DNA from: Pseudomonas capeferrum | GTDB taxonomy: Bacteria; Pseudomonadota; Gammaproteobacteria; Pseudomonadales; Pseudomonadaceae | NCBI RefSeq assembly: GCF_013523055.1 | Contig: NZ_JAAMQM010000001.1 | Coordinates: 186,001 to 250,000 of the forward strand | DNA length: 64,000 nucleotides | Reading direction: 5' to 3' | Part shown: positions 48,529 to 56,807 of the stretch, one piece after another | Numbering within the stretch: the stretch's first letter is position 1 | Layout of the letters: each line of letters begins with the position of its first letter | Program-made: the position numbers and the translations under genes | Notes under the pieces: generated by a model | The model's database searches: none | Told to the model about the DNA's origin: nothing | What the model saw: the letters and a program-made list of their open reading frames with translations, nothing else

Positions 48529-49164
48529 ATGAACGATAACGTCCATCTGCGCCTGCCGACCCACGCCTCGGGCCCCGCGCCCGAGGCCGTGGGCATGGCG
48601 GTCATCCTCATCCATGGGCGCACCCAGAGTCCGGCCGACATGTTCACCATCGTCGAACGCATCGACTTGCCGGATATGCCTTACATCGCCATCGAAGCCG
48701 CAGGCAATTCCTGGTACCCAGACAAGTTCATGGCGCCGCTGCAAAACAACCAGCCGCACCTCGACTTCGCCCTTGAGCGCCTGGAGGCTCTGGTCGTCGA
48801 GCTGGAGGAGCGCGGCATCCCCCGCGAGCGCATCGTTCTGCTCGGCTTTTCGCAAGGTGCCTGCCTGGCCTGTGAGTACCTGTACCGCCATCCACAACGC
48901 TGGGGCGGGTTGATTGCCTTTACCGGCGGCCTGATCGGCCCGACAGAGATGAAATGGCCAGTTCAGGGTAATGAACTCGCCGATGTTCCCGTACTGATCA
49001 GCAACGGCGACAGCGACCCATGGGTGCCGTTATCGCGCTCGCGCGAAACGGCTGATGTCTTTCGTCTGATGGGTGCTCGGGTAAGCGAGCGTACCTACCC
49101 GCATCGCGAGCACAGTGTTGTCGACGACGAGATCGTCCAGGCGCGTCTTCTACTTCGACCCTAG
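48529..49164 (+). CDS. Phospholipase/carboxylesterase-family hydrolase (MhqD-like)
   Basis: The 211-residue enzyme has Ser108 in LLGFSQGAC, Asp163 in GDSDPWVP and His195 in HREHSVV. In Bacillus subtilis a hydrolase of this family (MhqD) is paired with the MhqO dioxygenase for methylhydroquinone detoxification, the same pairing seen here 11 bases apart. It may hydrolyse the ester or acyl product of ring opening. Division of labour with the hydrolase at 42548 is open. Confidence 0.87.
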   Translation: MNDNVHLRLPTHASGPAPEAVGMAVILIHGRTQSPADMFTIVERIDLPDMPYIAIEAAGNSWYPDKFMAPLQNNQPHLDFALERLEALVVELEERGIPRERIVLLGFSQGACLACEYLYRHPQRWGGLIAFTGGLIGPTEMKWPVQGNELADVPVLISNGDSDPWVPLSRSRETADVFRLMGARVSERTYPHREHSVVDDEIVQARLLLRP

Positions 49165-49200
49165 GGTTAATCGTCTATATTTCTGCGGAGTCTCGCGTCA

Positions 49201-49869
49201 ATGATTGACAAGATCGTATCCTCGTTCGAGGCGGCGGTGGCCGACATCCCTGATGGTGCCACGGTGATGATCGGCGGCTTCGGGACCGCCGGCATGCCGG
49301 ACGAACTGATCGATGCACTGATCGCGCATGGCGCGCGTGAGTTGACCATCGTCAACAACAATGCCGGTAATGGCGAGACCGGCCTGGCGGCGCTGATCAA
49401 GAACAAGCGGGTGCGCAAGATCATCTGCTCGTTCCCGCGCCAGACTGATTCGCAACACTTCGACGCAGCCTACCATGCTGGCGAGATCGAGCTGGAACTG
49501 GTGCCGCAGGGTAACTTGGCCGCACGTATCCATGCCGCCGGTAATGGACTCGGCGCGATCTTCACCCCCACCGGCTATGGCACCGAACTGGCCACGGGCA
49601 AGGAAACGCGCGAGATCGACGGCAAGCACTACGTCCTGGAGTATCCGATCCGTGCCGACTTCGCGCTGATCAAGGCGCACAAAGGCGACCGTTGGGGCAA
49701 TCTGGTGTACCGCAAGACGGCCCGTAATTTCGGCCCGATCATGGCGATGGCCGCCGAATGCACCATCGCCCAGGTGAGCGAGACAGTGACACTGGGCACA
49801 CTGGACCCGGAAGCGATCGTGACACCCGGCATCTTCGTGCAACGCGTGGTCCGCCAGGAGGCCAAATGA
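49201..49869 (+). CDS. pcaI: 3-oxoadipate CoA-transferase subunit A
   Basis: The 222-residue alpha subunit reads VMIGGFGTAGMPDELIDALI, then VNNNAGNGETGLAALIKNKR and ELVPQGNLAARIHAAGNGLG. It is a family I CoA-transferase closest in pattern to PcaI. With subunit B it moves CoA from succinyl-CoA to 3-oxoadipate. The ATG follows GGAG at about 10 bases, and its stop overlaps the next start. Confidence 0.9.
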   Translation: MIDKIVSSFEAAVADIPDGATVMIGGFGTAGMPDELIDALIAHGARELTIVNNNAGNGETGLAALIKNKRVRKIICSFPRQTDSQHFDAAYHAGEIELELVPQGNLAARIHAAGNGLGAIFTPTGYGTELATGKETREIDGKHYVLEYPIRADFALIKAHKGDRWGNLVYRKTARNFGPIMAMAAECTIAQVSETVTLGTLDPEAIVTPGIFVQRVVRQEAK

Positions 49870-50524
49870 ACCGTTTGAACCGCGACCAGATGGCCGCACG
49901 CGTAGCGCAGGATATCCCCGATGGCGCTTACGTCAACCTCGGCATCGGCCTGCCGACCAAGGTCGCCAACTACCTGCCGGCCGACAAGGAGATCTTCCTG
50001 CACAGCGAGAACGGCGTGCTCGGCATGGGTCCGGCGCCGGCACCCGACGAGGAAGACCCAGAGCTGATCAACGCAGGCAAGCAGCCAGTCACGCTGCTGA
50101 AGGGCGGCAGCTACTTTCACCACGCCGACTCATTCGCGATGATGCGCAGCGGGCGCCTTGATGTGTGCGTGCTGGGCGCGTTCCAGGTTTCCATCTACGG
50201 TGACCTGGCCAACTGGAGCACCGGCGCACCGGGCGCGATCCCGGCCGTGGGAGGCGCGATGGATCTGGCGATCGGCGCGCGCGACGTGTTCGTGATGATG
50301 GAACTGCTGACCAAGGACGGCGTGAGCAAGCTGGTGGCCGAATGCAGCTATCCGTTGACCGGCCTGCGCTGCGTCTCGCGCGTCTATACCGACCTGGGCG
50401 TGTTCGAGATCGGCAAGGACGGGGCGCGAGTGATCGAGACCATCGACGGCGTATCGCTGGACGAACTACGGCGCCTGACCGGCCTGCCGCTGGAAATGGC
50501 GGCCAGAGCCCGGAGACCTGAGCA

Positions 50525-50528
<4 letters not shown>
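49866..50528 (+). CDS. pcaJ: 3-oxoadipate CoA-transferase subunit B
   Basis: The 220-residue beta subunit has the catalytic Glu48 in [13 protein letters not shown] and typical blocks LNLGIGLP-like ([16 protein letters not shown]) and [20 protein letters not shown]. It starts at ATG 49866 in the ATGA overlap with subunit A, and its own stop overlaps the thiolase start. The three genes are translationally linked. Confidence 0.92.
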
Positions 50529-51733
<1,205 letters not shown>

Positions 51734-51806
51734 GTTACTGATATCTCTGGCGGACGTCAGCACCGAAACCTGGGATGGCTCACAGGTGCTGACTTTCTCG
51801 CTCAAC

Positions 51807-51839
51807 ACGCCGCAAAGCGCTTTGCTCTTGCGGCGTTTT
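51807..51839. terminator. Terminator after the ring-cleavage operon
   Basis: ACGCCGCAA pairs with TTGCGGCGT around a 12-base loop, followed by TTTT. Confidence 0.8.
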
Positions 51840-51998
51840 CCTGGCGTTGCCTCTACCCTTTCTCCCAATAACGGCCTTTGATCGGCTTCACCTCGCAGCC
51901 TCAGCCTGACCCGTCAACTGTCCACCCCTTGCCCTCGTGGAAGGACAGCCTGGCCTCAGACAGAACCACTGTTTTGGTAGTCCCGCTTCCGCCACCCA

Positions 51999-53366
51999 TC
52001 AGCCTGAAGCGAGCGACATCAGTCGACCCGCGTCCTCCTCGCCATCCAGCGACCAGAGTATGTCGAGCAATGGCTGCACGGCACATCGGGAGCCGCCGTG
52101 CACCGCGAGTTCGCGCAGTTTGTTCTCCAGGTCAGCGTCGCTCAGAGGGGCATTCAGGCTGCCACGCGCCACGGCCACCCGGTGGCTCAACACCCGACCG
52201 CAATCGAGTCGCAGACGAACCTGCGCCGCTTCCACCGCGTAATCGGGATCGTCGACAAAGGTCAGACGAGGATAGAGCGCGCGCAGAGCCGGATCAGCCA
52301 CCGCGGCATCACTGAACTGCGCCAGCCCCGCCTTGCCAGTCGCCAGGCTGACGGCGACCGCATGCTGCGCGCTGACCTGCGCTTCGCGCCCCAGGCGTAT
52401 ATGCGGTCGATCGGTACGCTCGCGTAGCAGAGGATGGCCGATTAGCTCGATATGGCTGATCCGTTCCAGCGACCAGTCCCGCTCCTGGGCAAGGGCCAGG
52501 CAGGCTTCTATCACCGGGTTCAACACCACACCGCAGGGATAAGGCTTGTAGGTGTTGGCCGCCAGCGCCCAGCGCTCTCCCAGCCCGTCGCTGACCTCGG
52601 CGAAGCGCGGCTGCTCGCCCATCACCCGCAGAAAACCACGTTCGCCTTCCAGGGGCCGCGCGGGGCCGGCGAAGCCCTCTTGGGCGAGCAGCGCCGACAA
52701 TATGCCATTTCGCGGTGCATTGCCGACGCCGAGGCTTTTGGCTGCGCTGCCCAAGGTCTCCACCAACCCCGACGCTTGGGCGCTAGCATTGCCCAATGCC
52801 CAGGCTAGTTGCCGCGCATTCAACCCCAGCAGCTTGCCGATGGCCGCTGCTGCGCCGAACACGCCACAGGTGGAGGTGATGTGCCAGCCACGCTGATAGT
52901 GCCAGGGATGCAGCGCCATCCCCAACCGACACTCCACCTCGATACCCAGCACCAACGCCAGCAGCAGTTGCTCGCCGCTCACCCGCGTGGTTTCGGCGAA
53001 GGCGAATAGTGCGGCGGCTACCGGCGCGGTGGGGTGGATGATCGTCGGCATATGGGTATCGTCAAAATCATAGACGTTCGCGCTCATCGCATTGAGCGAA
53101 GCCGCATCGAGCATGCCCAGGCGTTCAGCGCGCCCGATTACCTGCGCCTGCCCGTCAGGCTGGAGGCGTCCGAGCAGCCGCCGGGCCTTGCCTATATCCG
53201 AGTCGCCGCAGCCGGCCAAGGCCACCGCGAAATAATTCACCAGCGTGCGCCGGGCTTCATGCCGGATCGCCGCTGGCAGGGCGGCCCAATGTGTCGCTTC
53301 GATAAAGCCGGCAAGTTGCTGCGTCAGGTGAGGTACAGGGGGTGGCGTGGCAGCAGTGTCGTGCAT
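51999..53366 (-). CDS. MmgE/PrpD family protein
   Basis: The 455-residue protein shows the family pattern: ARRTLVNYFAVALAGCGDSD, ANVYDFDDTHMPTIIHPTAP (active-site histidines region), GVFGAAAAIGKLLGLNARQL and NTYKPYPCGVVLNPVIEA. Known members are 2-methylcitrate dehydratase and cis-aconitate decarboxylase. Many members in catabolic clusters have unknown dehydratase roles. It is a single gene divergent from the SDR operon. AAGGAAA lies before the ATG at 53366, and an island repeat 62 bases upstream. Confidence 0.88.
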   Translation of the reverse strand: MHDTAATPPPVPHLTQQLAGFIEATHWAALPAAIRHEARRTLVNYFAVALAGCGDSDIGKARRLLGRLQPDGQAQVIGRAERLGMLDAASLNAMSANVYDFDDTHMPTIIHPTAPVAAALFAFAETTRVSGEQLLLALVLGIEVECRLGMALHPWHYQRGWHITSTCGVFGAAAAIGKLLGLNARQLAWALGNASAQASGLVETLGSAAKSLGVGNAPRNGILSALLAQEGFAGPARPLEGERGFLRVMGEQPRFAEVSDGLGERWALAANTYKPYPCGVVLNPVIEACLALAQERDWSLERISHIELIGHPLLRERTDRPHIRLGREAQVSAQHAVAVSLATGKAGLAQFSDAAVADPALRALYPRLTFVDDPDYAVEAAQVRLRLDCGRVLSHRVAVARGSLNAPLSDADLENKLRELAVHGGSRCAVQPLLDILWSLDGEEDAGRLMSLASG

Positions 53367-53427
53367 GGCGTTTCCTTGGCGGGTGATGAAATGCCCCGAT
53401 GAATACGCACACCGCTCCACGGGCGCA

Positions 53428-53443
53428 CCTATCCATCGACAGG
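53428..53443. promoter_or_regulatory. Island inverted repeat, site 7 (leftward MmgE/PrpD promoter)
   Basis: CCTATCCATCGACAGG preceded by CA, one mismatch in the right arm. It lies 62 bases from the MmgE/PrpD start codon. Confidence 0.7.
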
Positions 53444-53461
53444 CCCGCCAGCGTCGAGCTC

Positions 53462-53477
53462 ACTATCTTTCGGCAGG
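53462..53477. promoter_or_regulatory. Island inverted repeat, site 8 (rightward SDR operon promoter)
   Basis: ACTATCTTTCGGCAGG followed by TG, identical over 18 bases to site 6. It ends about 208 bases before the SDR start, a longer leader than elsewhere. Confidence 0.7.
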
Positions 53478-53684
53478 TGCCTTGCTCAACACGTGAGGCA
53501 AAGCTGCACACAGCGTAGAAACGGACTCGTCCTGATCGGACGGGCATACCCATAAGAATCGAGGGCAACCAATGGCTGATCCGTACCTCTCGGACACAGC
53601 ATCGCCGCCAGGCGCCCTCACGCAGCCGAAGGAGACCAGCATGGCCCCATTCGCCCCTGACTACCCCGCCGGAGAACAACCGGC

Positions 53685-54473
53685 ATGAACACGCTGAAGG
53701 GCAAGCGGGCCCTCATTACCGGTTCAGCCGCCGGCCTCGGCCTCGCCATTGGCGAGGCGCTGGCCAAGGCCGGCTGTGCGGTGGTGCTGCATGGCCGAGC
53801 CGAACCGGACAGCATGGCAGCAACCTGCGCTCGGCTGAGTGAGCGGCATGGCACTCCGATCAGTTACCTGAGCGCCGACCTGTCCGACCTGGCCGGAGTG
53901 ACTGGCCTGATCGAACAGGCGCAAAGCACCCTCGGCGGCATCGACATCTTGGTCAACAACGCGGTTACCCGGCATTTCGCGCCGGTCCACGAGTTGCCGA
54001 CGCAAGCCTGGGACCTAGCCCTGGCGGTCAACCTGTCGGCGGTGTTCCACGCTACCCGCCTGGTGCTACCCGGTATGCGCGATCGGCACTGGGGACGGAT
54101 CATCAACCTGACCTCGATCTACGGCATGCGCGGCACTCCCAACCGCGTCGATTACGTCACCACCAAGAGCGCCCTGCTCGGATTTTCCCGCGTGGTGGCG
54201 CTAGAGAACCTTGATTACGGCATCACCTGCAATTCGGTATCGCCCGGCTCGACGCTGACTCCGTCGATCGCCGCACGAGTCGAGGCGCTGCGTGAGCGCG
54301 ACAACTTAGAAGAACCAGAAGCCGTCCGCCGTTTCCTCGCTGGCAAGCAGCCTTCGGGACGTTTCAACCAACCCGAGCATGTCGGCGAACTGATCACCTT
54401 CCTGTGCGGCGAAGCCGGCACCGACATCACCGGCGCCATGCTGCCGGTCGATGGTGGCTGGCTGGCGAGCTGA
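53685..54473 (+). CDS. Short-chain dehydrogenase/reductase
   Basis: The 262-residue enzyme has TGSAAGLGLAIGEALAKAG, NNAVTRHFAPV, and catalytic Ser/Tyr/Lys in LTSIYGMRGTPNRVDYVTTK. Glycine-motif spacing and an Arg after strand 2 (LHGRAEP) favour NADP+ or NAD+ about equally. First gene of a four-gene operon with the dehydrogenase, decarboxylase-like and metallo-hydrolase genes. GGAG lies before the ATG. It probably oxidises a side-chain alcohol. Confidence 0.88.
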   Translation: MNTLKGKRALITGSAAGLGLAIGEALAKAGCAVVLHGRAEPDSMAATCARLSERHGTPISYLSADLSDLAGVTGLIEQAQSTLGGIDILVNNAVTRHFAPVHELPTQAWDLALAVNLSAVFHATRLVLPGMRDRHWGRIINLTSIYGMRGTPNRVDYVTTKSALLGFSRVVALENLDYGITCNSVSPGSTLTPSIAARVEALRERDNLEEPEAVRRFLAGKQPSGRFNQPEHVGELITFLCGEAGTDITGAMLPVDGGWLAS

Positions 54474-54495
54474 CAACCTACCCGGAGAACCCTAG

Positions 54496-55401
54496 ATGTC
54501 CAATCCAAGTATCGGCTTCATCGGCCTCGGCACCATGGGCGAGCCGATGGCAACGCGCCTGGCACAAGCCGGTTACGATCTCACTGTGTCCGATCTCAAC
54601 GAAGCCGCCGTCGAGCGCCTGGTCGCCCTTGGCGCCAAACGAGCCAGCGACCCAACAGCGGTGGCCTCGCAAGCGGAGATCGTTTTCGCCAGCCTACCGA
54701 CTCCCGACGTGGTGCAGAAGGTCGCCCTCGGCGACCAGGGCGTCGCGAGCGGCAGCAAAGTCCGCGTTTTCGTCGACCTTTCCACCACTGGGCCACGCAC
54801 CGCTAAGCTGGTCGCCGAAGCGCTGGCCAGGAATGACATCATCGCCGTCGACTGCCCAGTCAGCGGTGGCGCCGCCGGCGCGCAGAAAGGTACCCTGGCG
54901 CTGATGGTCTCTTGCCCCACGCCCACTCACGACGAACTGCTGCCAATCCTCAATCACCTCGGCAAGGTGATCTTCTGCGGTGAAGCGCCCGGTCTCGGCC
55001 AGACGATGAAGCTGGTCAACAACCTAGTCTCGGTGACTGCCTTGGCGGTGTCGTCCGAAGCCCTGGTGATGGGCGTCAAGGCAGGTCTCGACCCGCAGAT
55101 AATGCTCGACGTGTTCAACGCCGGCAGCGGCCGCAACAGCGCCACTGCCGACAAGCTTCCGCGCGCCGTGCTGCCGCGCACCTTCGACTTCGGCTTCAGC
55201 ACAGCGCTGTCGCTCAAGGACACCCGCCTGTGCCTCGACGAAGCCGAAGCCATGGGCGTGCCCATGCCGGTCGGCAGCGCCGTGCGCCAGGTGCTGAACA
55301 TGACCCGCGCCGCCTTCGGCGATAACGCCGATTTCACCCGCATGGTCTGCCTGATTGAACAGTGGGCCGGCGTCGAAGTCCCCACCACCGCAAAGAAATA
55401 A
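54496..55401 (+). CDS. 3-hydroxyisobutyrate dehydrogenase-like beta-hydroxyacid dehydrogenase
   Basis: The 301-residue enzyme has the N-terminal GFIGLGTMGEPMATRLAQAG, substrate motif DCPVSGGAAGAQKGTLALMV and the catalytic Lys in GLGQTMKLVNNLVS. Members oxidise beta-hydroxy acids such as 3-hydroxyisobutyrate, tartronate semialdehyde or 2-(hydroxymethyl)glutarate. A hydroxymethyl-branched side-chain acid would suit a lignan or branched alkyl substrate. The exact substrate is unknown. Confidence 0.88.
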   Translation: MSNPSIGFIGLGTMGEPMATRLAQAGYDLTVSDLNEAAVERLVALGAKRASDPTAVASQAEIVFASLPTPDVVQKVALGDQGVASGSKVRVFVDLSTTGPRTAKLVAEALARNDIIAVDCPVSGGAAGAQKGTLALMVSCPTPTHDELLPILNHLGKVIFCGEAPGLGQTMKLVNNLVSVTALAVSSEALVMGVKAGLDPQIMLDVFNAGSGRNSATADKLPRAVLPRTFDFGFSTALSLKDTRLCLDEAEAMGVPMPVGSAVRQVLNMTRAAFGDNADFTRMVCLIEQWAGVEVPTTAKK

Positions 55402-55410
55402 GGACACCAC

Positions 55411-55800
55411 ATGGACAAAGCACTTTTCGACAAAGGTTTTAGCAACCGCAAGGCGGTACTCGGTGCCGCACATGTGGAGAAATCCTGGGCCGCCGCCGAC
55501 GCCTTCAACAAGCCGATGCAGGAACTGGTCACCGAATACTGCTGGGGTGCCATCTGGGGAGACGAAACCCTGCCCTTCAAAACCCGCAGTATCGTCAACC
55601 TGGCCATGCTCACTGCGATGAACCAGCACCATGAACTGGGCGTACACGTCAAAGGCGCGCTGACCAATGGCGTCAGCAAAGAGGAGGTTCGAGCTGTGCT
55701 GATGCAGGCCGCCATCTATTGTGGCGTTCCGTCCGCCCTGGCAGCTTTCCGCGTTGCCAGCGAAGCGATCAAGGCCTGGGAAAGCGAGCACCAGAACTAA
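55411..55800 (+). CDS. Carboxymuconolactone decarboxylase-family protein
   Basis: The 129-residue protein matches the PcaC-like fold: KAVLGAAHVEKSWAAADAFN, ELVTEYCWGAIWGDETLPFK, TRSIVNLAMLTAMNQHHELG, and MQAAIYCGVPSALAAF. True PcaC decarboxylates 4-carboxymuconolactone, but no protocatechuate branch is present here, so a lactone- or peroxide-related reaction on another intermediate is more likely. It lies 9 bases after the dehydrogenase gene. Confidence 0.85.
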   Translation: MDKALFDKGFSNRKAVLGAAHVEKSWAAADAFNKPMQELVTEYCWGAIWGDETLPFKTRSIVNLAMLTAMNQHHELGVHVKGALTNGVSKEEVRAVLMQAAIYCGVPSALAAFRVASEAIKAWESEHQN

Positions 55801-55868
55801 AGTCACCTGCCTGCGGCTCCGGCCTGCCCTGGCAGGCCGTCTCACAAGAACAAGACCGGAATCCGCCT

Positions 55869-56669
55869 ATGAACAGCCTGCCCTGCTACGAAGTGTTCGC
55901 CCTACGCTACGCCCATGTCGCCCGCCGCCGCTGTGACAACTTCATGGAAATCCACGACGCCCACGACCTGCCTATGCCGATGGACTACTTCGTTTGGCTG
56001 ATCCGTGGTGAAGACCGCACGATGCTAGTCGACACTGGCTTCAACCAGGCCGCCGCCGATGCGCGGGGCCGCACACTGCTGCGCTGCCCGATCAAGGCAC
56101 TCGAAGTCCTCGGCATCGAGCCGCAAGACATCAGCGAGACCATTATCACCCACATGCACTATGACCACGCCGGCAACGCCGATCTGTTGCCGAACAGCCG
56201 CTTTCATCTGCAGGAAGCGGAGATGCGCTACGCCACGGGGCGCTATATGGTCTACAAGCCGCTGCGCCAGCCGTTCAACGTCGAGGACGTGATCAACATC
56301 GTGCGCGGTGTCTATCAAGAGCGCGTGCTGTTCCATGATGGCGACGTCAAGTTGGCACCGGGCATCGAACTGATTCATGTCGGCGGTCACACTCAAGGGT
56401 TACAGGCGGTGCGCGTGCATACCGAACGCGGCTGGATAGTGCTGGCGTCGGACGCCAGCCATTACTACGACAACCTGGAAATGGAGGCGCCCTTCCCCGT
56501 GGTGTTTAACGTTGGCGACATGCTCGACGGCTACCGCAAGCTGCTGGCGCTGGCCGATTCTCCTGCCCACCTGGTGCCTGGTCACGACCCGCTTGTGCGA
56601 GAGCGCTATCCGTTCCATGGCAATCCAACCGACGACGTGGTGGCCCTGCACTTGCCGCCCAACACCTGA
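55869..56669 (+). CDS. Metallo-beta-lactamase-fold hydrolase, lactonase-like
   Basis: The 266-residue enzyme has the two-metal motif HMHYDHAGN (His95, His97, Asp99, His100), GGHTQGLQ, an Asp in VLASDASHYYDN and PGHDP. This is the pattern of AHL-lactonase-like (AttM/AiiA-type) enzymes. Within this operon a catabolic lactone is a more plausible substrate than a signal molecule. Its ribosome site is weak. Last gene before the regulator. Confidence 0.87.
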   Translation: MNSLPCYEVFALRYAHVARRRCDNFMEIHDAHDLPMPMDYFVWLIRGEDRTMLVDTGFNQAAADARGRTLLRCPIKALEVLGIEPQDISETIITHMHYDHAGNADLLPNSRFHLQEAEMRYATGRYMVYKPLRQPFNVEDVINIVRGVYQERVLFHDGDVKLAPGIELIHVGGHTQGLQAVRVHTERGWIVLASDASHYYDNLEMEAPFPVVFNVGDMLDGYRKLLALADSPAHLVPGHDPLVRERYPFHGNPTDDVVALHLPPNT

Positions 56670-56807
56670 CTGGACAGCTGGAACGTCCTGGGCGATAAGA
56701 TATCAACCGTCCGCCAATGATGGCCGGCATACACACCCACTGCCTGAGGTGCGTGCCTTTCAACAAGAAGTCGAATCATCGACCCTGACACAAGAGGCGA
56801 CGTGCAA

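Noticed and set aside
55411..55800. PcaC (4-carboxymuconolactone decarboxylase) of a protocatechuate pathway
   Set aside because: No pcaGH, pcaB or pcaD is near. The fold is shared by many small proteins with other roles.
55869..56669. Quorum-quenching AHL lactonase
   Set aside because: Motif fits the superfamily, but the gene lies inside a catabolic operon and no LuxI/LuxR signalling pair is nearby.
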